NCBI RefSeq assembly: GCF_004362745.1
Contig: NZ_SNXY01000007.1
Span: forward strand, 124,001 to 188,000
DNA from: Oharaeibacter diazotrophicus
GTDB lineage: Bacteria > Pseudomonadota > Alphaproteobacteria > Rhizobiales > Pleomorphomonadaceae
Reading direction: 5' to 3'
Length of the DNA: 64,000 nt
This document shows positions 55,059-64,000 of the stretch, in pieces (within the stretch, counting starts at the first letter, position 1; every line of letters begins with the position of its first letter). The position numbers and the translations under genes were made by a program. The notes below the pieces were generated by a model. That model was given only the letters and a program-made list of their open reading frames with translations, had not been told where the DNA came from and searched no databases.

Positions 55059-56281
55059 CACGCGGCGTCCGCGTGGACGTAGAGGTGGAAGCCGCCGTAG
55101 ATCGACGAGCGGTCGCGGCGGCCGAGCGCCTCGGAGCGCTCCGCGTCGTAGGTCCAGCGCGCCTCGATCTCCGGCGGCAGGATGCCGGCGACGGCGCTCT
55201 CGGGGCCGGCGGTGCGGAAGATCACCCGGGCGCCCGGGCGGGCGGTGCGGGTGATCTCGGTCCAGAGCGCGCGCTTCTGGTCGTCGGTCATCCAGTCCTG
55301 GGCGTCGAGCAGCACGTAGCCGTCGAGCGAGGCGGCGGGTTCGCCGGCGAGGTGGTCGGTCATCGAGCGGTGCAGCACCTCGACGCGGCCGGCGTTGGCG
55401 CGCACGGTGTCGTAGGCGTCGCGGCGGAGATACGGCGGGACCGCGACGCGGCGGCCGCGGTCGTAGGAGCGGCCGAAGGCCTGCCAGGCGAAATAGTTGT
55501 CCTCCATCGGGAAGTCGCAGGCGAGCCGCTCGAGGCGCGCGCGCAGCAGCCCGGCGACGTCGCCGCCCGCGGAGGCGGAGAGATAGGCGTATTGCGCCGG
55601 CGGGATGCCGAGGCCGTAGAGCGACACCGGCATCCGGCAGGCCCAGCGGACGAGGCGGGTGTCGAACACCGGCGCCAGCGTCTCCTCGAACAGGCGGCGC
55701 TGCTCCTCGAGGCTGGCGGCGGTCAGCATCCGGCTCGGGTTCTTGCCGTAGGCGCGGGCGATCAGGTGCACCGTGCCGATGAAGCGGCCGAGCAGGCCGT
55801 AGCGGTAGACGTTGCGCGCGAACAGGTTGATGCGCCGGCCGCCGAGCAGCTTGCGGCTCTCCCAGTAGGCGCGGGACTCGGCGTCGAGATGGTCGCGGAC
55901 ATAGGCGTCGTAGAGGTGAGTGTTGGCCTTCTCGTCGGCGTGGCCGAAGAAGTGGAAGAAGGCCTCGAAGCCCGGCAGGCGCTCGACCGCGGCGAGCTTC
56001 AGCCGCACCAGCGCGACGTGGGCGGGGTTGAGGTCGACCGCGGTGATCCGCTCCGGGTCCGCGAGCAGGTAGCTCATGACGTTGCAGCCGCCGGAGGCGA
56101 TCGTGACCAGCCGCTTGCCGGGGCCGGGCTGGAGCGCCTCGACGTCGACGGCGGGATCCTCCCAGATCTGCGGATAGACGAGCCCGGAGAAGGCGAGGGT
56201 GAACAGCCGCTCCAGCACGCCGCGCTTGGAGGCGAGCGAACTCGCGTGGACCGCGTCCTTCAGGATCTGGTTCTTGCTCAT
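55058..56281 (-). CDS. btaA: S-adenosylmethionine:diacylglycerol 3-amino-3-carboxypropyltransferase BtaA
   Basis: BtaA forms diacylglyceryl-homoserine from diacylglycerol and SAM, the first step of DGTS synthesis. The 407-residue DUF3419 protein has GLVYPQIWEDPAVDVEALQ, the SAM site VTIASGGCNVMSYLLADPERITAVDLNPAHV, and the conserved MEDNYFAWQAFGRSYD region. The ATG at 56281 gives MSKNQILKDAVH. In Rhodobacter and rhizobia this pair is induced by phosphate starvation. I did not find a Pho box in its upstream interval. Confidence 0.92.
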   Translation of the reverse strand: MSKNQILKDAVHASSLASKRGVLERLFTLAFSGLVYPQIWEDPAVDVEALQPGPGKRLVTIASGGCNVMSYLLADPERITAVDLNPAHVALVRLKLAAVERLPGFEAFFHFFGHADEKANTHLYDAYVRDHLDAESRAYWESRKLLGGRRINLFARNVYRYGLLGRFIGTVHLIARAYGKNPSRMLTAASLEEQRRLFEETLAPVFDTRLVRWACRMPVSLYGLGIPPAQYAYLSASAGGDVAGLLRARLERLACDFPMEDNYFAWQAFGRSYDRGRRVAVPPYLRRDAYDTVRANAGRVEVLHRSMTDHLAGEPAASLDGYVLLDAQDWMTDDQKRALWTEITRTARPGARVIFRTAGPESAVAGILPPEIEARWTYDAERSEALGRRDRSSIYGGFHLYVHADAA

Positions 56282-56422
56282 GCCCCACGGGTCTCCGTCG
56301 CGGTCGCCGTGCCGGACCGGCCCGGTGCGGCGCGCGCATTCCGGCGCTTCAACCACGTTTCTGCGAAGGTTCGGCGACGGCGCGTAGGTAGCGGCGCCCG
56401 GATCCGTTGTCGCGGATCAAAA

Positions 56423-56475
56423 TTTACGTGCGTAAACATAAATCATTGACCGCGACCAGATCCCGACCCTAAACT
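56423..56475 (+). promoter_or_regulatory. Promoter of the SDR-GMC pair with palindromic operator
   Basis: A perfect 14-base palindrome TTTACG-TG-CGTAAA (56423-56436) stands out as AT-rich within GC-rich DNA. Ten bases later TTGACC (56446-56451) and TAAACT (56470-56475, spacer 18) form a plausible promoter for the gene starting at 56527. The arrangement suits a regulator that binds just upstream of the -35 box. Confidence 0.55.
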
Positions 56476-56526
56476 CTGCCCTGAAACGAGCGTCGAAACG
56501 GACGCCGACGGGAGGAGACGGACACC

Positions 56527-57255
56527 ATGGCGATCGATCTCACGGGCAAGGTGGCGCTCGTCACCGGCGCGAGCTCGGGCATCGGCCGGGCACTGGCGCA
56601 CACGCTGGCGGACGCCGGCTGCCGGCTGGTGCTGGTCGGCCGGGACGAGGCCCGGCTCGGCGCCGTCGCGGCCGCCTGCGGCGGCGATGCGCTGGCGCTC
56701 TCCGCCGACCTGACCGAGGCCGGCGCGGTCGAGCGCGTGGTCGACGCCGCGCTGGCCCGCTTCGGGGCGATCGATCTGCTGCTCGCCAACGCCGGTCTCT
56801 ACATCCCCGGCGACGTCGCCGACGGCGACCCCGACGCCTGGGACCGGCTGCTCGACGTCAACGTCGCCAGCGTGTTCCGCCTCGTGCGCCGCGTGCTGCC
56901 GGGCATGATCGCGCGCGGCGACGGCCACGTGGTGGTGACCTCCTCGATCTCCGGCCATCAGGCGATCCACTGGGAGCCGGTCTATTCGGCCTCCAAGCAC
57001 GCGATCCAGTCCTTCGTGCACGGCCTGCGCCGGCAAGTGGCGCGCCACGGCATCCGCGTCGGCGAGGTCGCGCCGGGCGTGGTGCTCAACGAGCTGTGGG
57101 GCTACCACGACGCCGCCGCGATCGAGGCCAAGGTGGCCGAGCGCGCCGGCCTGCGCTCCGAGGACGTCGCCGAGGCGGTGCTGTTCATGCTGACGCGGCC
57201 GGCCAACGTCACCATCCGCGACCTCGTCATCCTGCCGCAGAACCAGGACATCTGA
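56527..57255 (+). CDS. Short-chain dehydrogenase/reductase
   Basis: This 242-residue classical SDR has the cofactor motif TGASSGIG (13-20), LLANAGLYIPG (NAG motif), the catalytic serine in VVVTSSISG, and Y153-x3-K157 in YSASK. The end of the protein (PANVTIRDLVILPQNQD) is typical of the NADP-preferring cytosolic polyol and serine-dehydrogenase-like group. GGAGGAGA precedes the ATG. It is followed after three bases by the GMC oxidoreductase gene, so the two probably act in series on an alcohol. Confidence 0.88.
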   Translation: MAIDLTGKVALVTGASSGIGRALAHTLADAGCRLVLVGRDEARLGAVAAACGGDALALSADLTEAGAVERVVDAALARFGAIDLLLANAGLYIPGDVADGDPDAWDRLLDVNVASVFRLVRRVLPGMIARGDGHVVVTSSISGHQAIHWEPVYSASKHAIQSFVHGLRRQVARHGIRVGEVAPGVVLNELWGYHDAAAIEAKVAERAGLRSEDVAEAVLFMLTRPANVTIRDLVILPQNQDI

Positions 57256-57258
57256 GCC

Positions 57259-58971
57259 ATGCGACCCTACGACGTCGTCATCGTCGGGGCGGGGCCGGCG
57301 GGCTGCGTCCTCGCCAACCGCCTGAGCGCCGACCCGGCGCGCCGCGTCGCCCTGGTCGAATCCGGCCCCGACCGCAACGCCCGCCGGGCGATCGTGCGGA
57401 TTCCGCTCGCCATGGTGACCTTCATGGCGCCGGCGCTCGCCTTCCTCGGCGGCCCGCGCTTCATGTCGTGGTTCGAGACCGAACCGGAGCCGGGCCTGCA
57501 GGGCCGGGTGATCGCCCTGCCGCGCGGACGCGGCACCGGCGGCTCGACCAACGTCAACGGCCAGATCTACGTCCGCGGCCAACGCGAGGACTTCGACCAC
57601 TGGCGCGACCTCGGCAATCCCGGCTGGGGCTACGACGACCTGCTGCCCTATTTCCGCAAGCTCGAGCGCTTCGAGTTGCTGACCGACCCGCAGGCGAACC
57701 GGCACGTCCGCCTCGGCGGCCGGCCGGTCGCCGATCAGGTCGACCCGCGCTTCCACGGCACCGACGGCCCGCTGGCGGTGGCGCCGCTCCGCAGCGTCAA
57801 CCCGATGACCGAGGTCTTCCTCGAGGCGGCGCGGCAGGCCGGCCTGCCGCTCAACCCGGACTTCAACGGCGCACGGCAGGCGGGGGTCGGCACCTACACC
57901 TTCACCCAGAGGGGCGGCGAGCGCGTCACCGCCGAGGGCGCCTACGTCGATCCGGTCCGCGGCCGGCCCAACCTCGACGTGATCGCCGACGTCCACGTCA
58001 CGCGGATCCTGATGGACGGCCGCCGCGCGGTCGGTGTCGCCGGACGCGGCCCGGACGGGCCGCGCGAGATCCGCGCCCGCGAGGTGATCCTGTCGGCCGG
58101 CTCCTTCGTGTCGCCGCATCTCCTGATGCTCTCGGGCATCGGCGACGCCGACGACCTCGCCCGCCACGGCATCCCCGTGGTGCACCACCTGCCCGGCGTC
58201 GGCGGCAATCTCCAGGACCATCTCGACGTCACGGTCGAGTACAAGGCGAAGTCGATCGCGCCCTACGGCATCTCGTGGAAGGCGCTGCCGCGCAACGTGC
58301 TGCACGTCGCGAACTGGCTCTTGCGCAAGCGCGGCCTGTTCTCCTCGACCACCGGCGAGGGCGGCGCCTTCGTTTCGACGGTGCCGGGGGTGGAGCGGCC
58401 CGACGTCCAGCTGTTCTTCTGCACGGGCGTCGCCAACACCCAGAACGCCCGCGGCTTCACCGGCCACGGCTTCCTGATGCACGTCTGCCAGTTGCGCCCC
58501 GGCAGCATCGGCCGGCTCCGGATGAAGAGCGCGGACCCGGAGGTCAAGCCGTCGATCCTCTACAACTTCTTCCGCGGCGACAGCACCATGGACGCGCTGC
58601 GCGAGGGCGTGCGGATCGCCCGGCGGATCGTGGCCCAGCCGGCCTTCGCGCCGCATCTCGACCGCGAGGTCGATCCGGGGCCGGAGGTCGAGAGCGACGG
58701 GGCGATTGAGGCCTTCGTCCGTCAGCGCGTCGGCACGCTGTTCCACCCCGTCGGCACCTGCGCCATGGGGCGCGGGCCGGAGGCGGTGGTCGATCCGGCG
58801 GACCTGCGCGTCCACGGCGTCGACGGTCTCCGGGTGGTCGACGCCTCGATCATGCCGGCGATCGTCTCGGGCAACACGGTGGCCGCCACCTACTGCCTCG
58901 CCGAGAAGGCGGCCGACCTGATCCTCGCCGACGAGGCGGCGCGCGGCGGCGCGGGGCTGGCCGCGGCTTGA
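57259..58971 (+). CDS. GMC-family FAD-dependent oxidoreductase
   Basis: The 570-residue enzyme of the glucose-methanol-choline family begins YDVVIVGAGPAGCVLANRLS (FAD-binding). It has LPRGRGTGGSTNVNGQIYVRG, the GMC signature 1 region, and ILSAGSFVSPHLLMLSGIG, signature 2. The C-terminal catalytic histidine is in GTLFHPVGTCAMG, followed by VVDASIMPAIVSGNTVAATY. It oxidises a primary or secondary alcohol; the choline-dehydrogenase label common in databases is not justified because no betaine genes are nearby. Confidence 0.9.
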   Translation: MRPYDVVIVGAGPAGCVLANRLSADPARRVALVESGPDRNARRAIVRIPLAMVTFMAPALAFLGGPRFMSWFETEPEPGLQGRVIALPRGRGTGGSTNVNGQIYVRGQREDFDHWRDLGNPGWGYDDLLPYFRKLERFELLTDPQANRHVRLGGRPVADQVDPRFHGTDGPLAVAPLRSVNPMTEVFLEAARQAGLPLNPDFNGARQAGVGTYTFTQRGGERVTAEGAYVDPVRGRPNLDVIADVHVTRILMDGRRAVGVAGRGPDGPREIRAREVILSAGSFVSPHLLMLSGIGDADDLARHGIPVVHHLPGVGGNLQDHLDVTVEYKAKSIAPYGISWKALPRNVLHVANWLLRKRGLFSSTTGEGGAFVSTVPGVERPDVQLFFCTGVANTQNARGFTGHGFLMHVCQLRPGSIGRLRMKSADPEVKPSILYNFFRGDSTMDALREGVRIARRIVAQPAFAPHLDREVDPGPEVESDGAIEAFVRQRVGTLFHPVGTCAMGRGPEAVVDPADLRVHGVDGLRVVDASIMPAIVSGNTVAATYCLAEKAADLILADEAARGGAGLAAA

Positions 58972-58980
58972 AAGGCCAAC

Positions 58981-59002
58981 GGGGGCCGCGCGGGCGGCCC
59001 CC
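58981..59002. terminator. Terminator between GMC gene and alcohol dehydrogenase gene
   Basis: GGGGGCCGC and GCGGCCCCC form a perfect 9-bp stem with a four-base loop, nine bases after the GMC stop and before the convergent alcohol dehydrogenase stop. Confidence 0.65.
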
Positions 59003-59037
59003 GACCGATGTCGTCGAAGTTCGGCGACCGACCTGCG

Positions 59038-60039
59038 TCAGGCGCCGGCGAAATACTGCACCTTCATGGTCCCGCCCGCGCCCTTGCCGCCGGACATGAA
59101 GCCGGCGATCTCCGCGAGCGGCAGGCGGTGCGACACGAGGCGGCTCATGGTGACCGCCTCGCGGCGGAGCACCGCGAGCGCCTCTGGGATGTTGCGGTTG
59201 AGCGAGTGCGAGCCGACGAGGCGGAGTTCGCGGCGGAACACCTCGAAGGGCGACACGGCGATCCGCGCGTCCGGCGGGCAGACGCCGAAGAACAGCACGG
59301 TGCCGCCGTCGGCGGTGTAGTCCGCCATGCGGCCGGCGACGGCGGGCACGCCGGTCGCGTCGGTGACGAGGTCGTAGCGGTGGCGGTTGGCGGCGGAGAC
59401 CTCGGGTTCGGCCTCGACGGGCCTGAGGCCGAGGCTCTCGACGAAGGCGAGGCGGCCGGCGTCGCGCTCGCAGACGGCGACCTCGGCGACCCCGGCGTCG
59501 CGCAGCGCCAGCGCCATCAGCAGCCCGATCGGGCCGGCGCCGAACACCAGCGCGCTCTCGGCGCGGGCGGCGTCGGCGGCGGCGACGCCGTTGAGCACGC
59601 AACCGAGCGGCTCGGCGAGGGCCGAGAGGTCGAAGGGCATGTCGCCGGCCGGCACGGCGCGGGCGGCGTCGACCGCGACATACTCCTCGAAGCCGCCGTC
59701 GCAGCTGACGCCGTAGGCGCCGAGCTTTTCGCAGAGGTTGATCCGGCCGCGTCGGCAGGCCCGGCAGGTGCCGCAGGCAAGGTTGGGGTCGATCACCACG
59801 TGGTCGCCGAGGGCGAGGCCGGCGACGCCGTCGCCGAGGGCGACGACGGTGCCGGAGAACTCGTGGCCCGGCACCAGCGGATAGGCGCCGGCGCCGTAGC
59901 GGCCGTTCAGCACGTCGATGTCGGTGTGGCAGATGCCCGACGCCCGAACCTCGACGAGGATCCGGCCGGGGGCGGCGAAGGGCATCGGCAGGTCGGCGAG
60001 GGCGACGACGCCGCGGGCGGGGAACTGGATCGCTTGCAT
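59038..60039 (-). CDS. Zinc-dependent medium-chain alcohol/polyol dehydrogenase
   Basis: The 333-residue MDR enzyme has catalytic zinc ligands C37 (SGICHTD) and H59-E60 (VPGHEF). The structural zinc cluster is C89-x2-C92-x2-C95-x7-C103. The Rossmann motif VFGAGPIGLLMALAL follows. It falls in the sorbitol/arabinitol/threonine dehydrogenase group. It is the last gene of the smo-like operon, 22 bases after mtlK. It is predicted to oxidise a polyol not served by SmoS or MtlK. Confidence 0.9.
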   Translation of the reverse strand: MQAIQFPARGVVALADLPMPFAAPGRILVEVRASGICHTDIDVLNGRYGAGAYPLVPGHEFSGTVVALGDGVAGLALGDHVVIDPNLACGTCRACRRGRINLCEKLGAYGVSCDGGFEEYVAVDAARAVPAGDMPFDLSALAEPLGCVLNGVAAADAARAESALVFGAGPIGLLMALALRDAGVAEVAVCERDAGRLAFVESLGLRPVEAEPEVSAANRHRYDLVTDATGVPAVAGRMADYTADGGTVLFFGVCPPDARIAVSPFEVFRRELRLVGSHSLNRNIPEALAVLRREAVTMSRLVSHRLPLAEIAGFMSGGKGAGGTMKVQYFAGA

Positions 60040-60061
60040 CGGATGGGTCGTTCCGGTCGGG

Positions 60062-61540
60062 TCAGAAACTGCCGTCGAGATAGCGCCGCAGCGTCTCGGC
60101 GGTGCCGTCGCGCCAGAGCGCGGCGAGGGTGGCGGCGAAGCGGTCGCGGAAGGCGGGGGCGTCGGCGACCGCGCCGAAGATGTCGCGCATGGCGAGGAAG
60201 GCGGCGGGATCGTCGCGGGCGGCGAGGGCGGCGGCCTGCAACCGGTCCCAGGCCGGATCGTTCGGTGCGGTGACGGCGCCGCTGTCGGTGGTGCCGGCGC
60301 AGTAGCGGCACCACAGCGCCGACACCATCGGCAGGCCCTTCAGCGGGGCGCCGGCGGCGAGGCGGTCGGCGATGGTCGGCAGGATGAACTTCGGCTGCCG
60401 GTTGGAGCCGTCGAGGCAGAGCCGGCGGATGGTGTCGCCGATCTTCGGGTTGGCGAAGCGCCGCTCGATCAGGCCGAGATAGTCGGAAAGGTCGGTGTCC
60501 GGCACCGGCGGCACGGTCGGGACGATCTCCTCGCGCTCCAGCTTGGCGAGGAAGCCGGCGACCAGCGGATGCTCCATCGCCTCGTGGACGAAGTGGATGT
60601 CCATCAGCGCCGCCGGATAGGCGATCGCCGCGTGGCCGCCGTTGAGGATGCGGATCTTCATCAGCTCGAAGGGCGAGACGTCGTCGACGAACTGGACGCC
60701 GACGGTCTCGAAGGCGGGCCGTCCGAGCGGGAAACGGTCCTCGACCACCCACTGCCGGAAGTCCTCGCAGAACACCGGCCAGGCGTCGTCGATGCCGAAC
60801 AGCTCGGCGGTGAGGTCGATCTCGCGCTTGCCGGTCGCCGGGGTGATGCGGTCGACCATGGCGTTCGGGCAGGCGACCTCGGTGGCGACCCAGTCGGCGA
60901 AGGCGGGGTCGGAGAGGGTGGCGAGGCCGGTGAGGGTCGAGAGCGTGACCTTGCCGTTGTGGGGGATGTTGTCGCAGCACATCACGGTGAACGGCGCCAG
61001 CCCGGCCGCCCGGCGCGCCCGGAGACCGGCGAGGATCAGCCCGAACACCGTGCGCGGGGCGTCCGGATGGGCGGCGTCGTGGACGATGTCCGGATGGGTC
61101 GGATCGAAGCGGCCGGTGGCGGGGTCGATGAAGTAGCCGCCCTCGGTGATCGTCGTCGAGACGATGCGGGTCGCCGGGTCGGCGAGCCGGGCGACGATGG
61201 CGGCGACGTCGCCGGGCGTCTCGTAGCCGACCATCGCGCCGGTGACGCGGGCGGCCGACACCTCGGCCGACTGCTCGACGACCGTGGACAGGAAGTCCTG
61301 GCCGGCGAGCTTGTCGCGGAGCGCGTGGTCCGACGGCAGCACGCCGGCGCCGACGATGGCGAAGTCGCGGTCGCGGCCGGCCTCGAACAGCTCGTCGAGA
61401 TAGACCGCCATGTGGGCCCGGTGGAAGTTGCCGACGCCGAAGTGGACGATGCCGGGCGAGAGGTCCGCCCGGGCATAGGTCGGCACGCGCGCCCGCGCGC
61501 CGATCGCGGGGAGATTGGCGAGCGAGAGCTTGGTCGTCAT
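60062..61540 (-). CDS. mtlK: Mannitol 2-dehydrogenase family protein
   Basis: This 492-residue long-chain polyol dehydrogenase converts D-mannitol or D-arabinitol to the ketose with NAD. It has the N-terminal VHFGVGNFHRAHMAVYLDEL (nucleotide fold), FTVMCCDNIPHNG, and the catalytic signature ELMKIRILNGGHAAIAYPA, in which the lysine is the general base. The position downstream of smoS equals that of mtlK in the Rhodobacter smo operon, supporting the symbol. Confidence 0.9.
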   Translation of the reverse strand: MTTKLSLANLPAIGARARVPTYARADLSPGIVHFGVGNFHRAHMAVYLDELFEAGRDRDFAIVGAGVLPSDHALRDKLAGQDFLSTVVEQSAEVSAARVTGAMVGYETPGDVAAIVARLADPATRIVSTTITEGGYFIDPATGRFDPTHPDIVHDAAHPDAPRTVFGLILAGLRARRAAGLAPFTVMCCDNIPHNGKVTLSTLTGLATLSDPAFADWVATEVACPNAMVDRITPATGKREIDLTAELFGIDDAWPVFCEDFRQWVVEDRFPLGRPAFETVGVQFVDDVSPFELMKIRILNGGHAAIAYPAALMDIHFVHEAMEHPLVAGFLAKLEREEIVPTVPPVPDTDLSDYLGLIERRFANPKIGDTIRRLCLDGSNRQPKFILPTIADRLAAGAPLKGLPMVSALWCRYCAGTTDSGAVTAPNDPAWDRLQAAALAARDDPAAFLAMRDIFGAVADAPAFRDRFAATLAALWRDGTAETLRRYLDGSF

Positions 61541-61579
61541 CGTCGTGTTCCGCGTTGGTCGAAGGGGTGGCCGGACGGC

Positions 61580-62350
61580 TCAGCTCATCCAGTTGCCGCC
61601 GTCGACGTTGTAGGTCTGGGCGACGATGTAGTCGGCTTCCTTCGTCGCCAGGAAGATCGCCATGCCGACGAGGTCGTCGGCGGTGCCCATGCGGCCGAAC
61701 GGCACGGATTCGCCGACGAGGCGGCGCTTCTCGCCCTTCGGCCGGTTCTCCCACTTGGCGAAGTGGGCGTCGACCTCGTCCCAGTGCTCGCCGTCGACGA
61801 CGCCGGGGGCGATGGCGTTGACGTTGATGCCGTGCTTGATCAGCGCGAGGCCGGCCGACTGGGTCGCCGAGATCATCGCCGCCTTGGTGGCGCAGTAGAC
61901 CAGCACCAGCGCCTCGCCGCGGCGGCCCGCCTGGCTCGCCATGTTGACGATCTTGCCGCCGCGACCGCGGGCGATCATGGCGTTGGCGACGGCCTTCATC
62001 ATGAAGACCGGGCCCTTGAGGTTGATGTCGAACAGGCGGTCGAACGAGGCCTCGGTGACGTCGGTCACCGGCGCCATGTCGAAGACGGCGGCGTTGTTGA
62101 CGAGGATGTCGATGCCGCCGGTGCGGGCGTCGACGTCGGCGACGACGCGTTCGATCTCCGCGACGTCGGTGACGTTCAGCTTCACCGCCGAACAGGCCGG
62201 CCCGAGTTCCTCGGCGGTCTTCTCGGCACGGGCGATGTCGATGTCGGCGATCACCACCTTGGCGCCCTCGCGGATGTAGGCAGCGGCGAAATGGCGGCCG
62301 ATGCCGCGGGCGGCGCCGGTGATCAGGGCGGTCTTGTTCTCGAGACGCAT
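61580..62350 (-). CDS. smoS: Sorbitol/galactitol dehydrogenase SmoS-like (SDR)
   Basis: The 256-residue SDR has TGAARGIG at 11-18, NNAAVFDMAPV, the catalytic Ser in VNMASQAGRRGE, and YCATK. GVVDGEHWDEVDAHFAKWENRPKGEKRRLVGESVPFGRMG is the substrate-loop sequence characteristic of SmoS/galactitol-2-dehydrogenases; it is given here only as a region near residue 185-225. It oxidises sorbitol to fructose or galactitol to tagatose. It lies 32 bases after the ABC ATPase. Confidence 0.9.
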   Translation of the reverse strand: MRLENKTALITGAARGIGRHFAAAYIREGAKVVIADIDIARAEKTAEELGPACSAVKLNVTDVAEIERVVADVDARTGGIDILVNNAAVFDMAPVTDVTEASFDRLFDINLKGPVFMMKAVANAMIARGRGGKIVNMASQAGRRGEALVLVYCATKAAMISATQSAGLALIKHGINVNAIAPGVVDGEHWDEVDAHFAKWENRPKGEKRRLVGESVPFGRMGTADDLVGMAIFLATKEADYIVAQTYNVDGGNWMS

Positions 62351-62382
62351 CGTGGACGGGTCCTGGACGGGGGAGGAGAGGG

Positions 62383-63492
<1,110 letters not shown>

Positions 63493-63502
63493 GGGGCGCT
63501 CC

Positions 63503-64000
63503 TCACTTGACGGCGCCGAAGGTGAGACCGCGCACCAGCTGGCGCTGGGTCAGCCAGCCGAAGACCAGGATGGGCGCGATGGCGAGGAGGGACGCGGCCG
63601 AGAGCTTGGCCCAGAACAGCCCCTCGGGGCTCGAGAAGGACGCGATCAGCTGGGTCAGCGGCGCGGCCTTCGACGTGGTCAGGTTGAGGCTCCAGAACGC
63701 CTCGTTCCAGCACAGGATCACCGACAGGAGCGCGGTCGAGGCGATGCCGGGCAGGGTCAGCGGCAGCAGCAGGTAGCGGATCTGGTCGCCGACCTTGGCG
63801 CCGTCCATGCGCGCCGCTTCCAGGATCTCGTGCGGCACGTCCTTGAAGAAGGAGTAGAGCATCCACACCACGATCGGCAGGTTCGACAGGGTGAACAGGA
63901 TGATCAGGCCGAGCCGCGTGTCGAGCAGCGAGAGGTCGCGGAAGATCAGGTACATCGGCACCAGGACGCCTACTGCCGGCAGCATCTTGGTGGACAGCAT
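63503..64000 (-). CDS. Polyol ABC transporter permease (SmoG/MalG-like), 5' end beyond window
   Basis: The C-terminal ~165 residues of a CUT1 permease are seen, and the frame is open at the window edge. The EAA loop [28 protein letters not shown], which docks onto the ATPase, is intact. Four membrane helices are visible. The gene ends ten bases before smoK, which fits the smoE-F-G-K order. The first permease and binding-protein genes would lie just outside the window. Confidence 0.88.
   Translation of the reverse strand: MLSTKMLPAVGVLVPMYLIFRDLSLLDTRLGLIILFTLSNLPIVVWMLYSFFKDVPHEILEAARMDGAKVGDQIRYLLLPLTLPGIASTALLSVILCWNEAFWSLNLTTSKAAPLTQLIASFSSPEGLFWAKLSAASLLAIAPILVFGWLTQRQLVRGLTFGAVK

Noticed and set aside
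56282-56526. Pho box upstream of btaA
   Set aside because: No CTGTCAT-like heptamers with 11-base phasing were seen on either strand, despite expected phosphate control.

Overview
The window is one continuous stretch of very GC-rich, gene-dense DNA. Its gene order and families point to an alphaproteobacterium of the order Rhizobiales/Hyphomicrobiales. The clues are: hrcA and grpE beside rph-rdgB-hemW, dnaJ followed by a Rhizobium-type pmtA, a nth/DUF2244 divergent pair, an AUU-started infC, an ornithine-lipid acyltransferase, and a Rhodobacter/rhizobial-type smo polyol operon. A Pleomorphomonadaceae-like genus is only a guess. I see no tRNA, rRNA, CRISPR array, prophage or insertion sequence.

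1-16 kb is housekeeping. It holds the tail of a LysR regulator, a GST, rsmI diverging from an LpoA-like Tat-type lipoprotein, a PD40 beta-propeller protein, the overlapping block rph-rdgB-hemW, then hrcA, grpE, a TRIC/UPF0126 channel, a chemotaxis receptor, nth diverging from DUF2244, an Ada-like regulator/methyltransferase, PilZ, gpmA and dapB. 16-25 kb is translation: infC, rpmI-rplT, pheS and pheT, with a DUF559 endonuclease joined in frame to pheT across a palindromic repeat. A secreted protein between infC and rpmI looks like an M12-type metallopeptidase that has lost every zinc ligand.

25-39 kb mixes envelope and chaperone genes: mepA, DUF2799 lipoprotein, a GT-C-like membrane protein, GtrA, the ornithine-lipid acyltransferase olsB with a Pho-box-like array, terC, and dnaK/dnaJ split by an orphan lipoprotein of atypical composition. 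pmtA, a MarR regulator with a Cys/His-rich tail, and lepA follow. Putative heat-shock promoters of identical spacing lie before hrcA, grpE and dnaK.

39-64 kb is carbohydrate catabolism. A SorC regulator diverges from a ten-gene same-strand block: egsA-type dehydrogenase, HAD phosphatase, GlpD-like dehydrogenase, xylulokinase, a Rbs-type ABC importer, a second FGGY kinase and a ThDP enzyme. The substrate is not evident, and this is the best candidate for an undescribed pathway. It is followed by betaine-lipid genes btaA-btaB, an SDR-GMC oxidoreductase pair behind a palindromic operator, and on the minus strand a smo-like polyol operon (permease, ATPase, smoS, mtlK, zinc alcohol dehydrogenase) that runs off the window end.

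Taken together, the window encodes enzymes for three surface membrane-lipid classes (phosphatidylcholine, ornithine lipid, betaine lipid) and two separate polyol/sugar uptake-and-oxidation systems. A structured intergenic repeat occurs twice, 43 kb apart, in opposite orientation.
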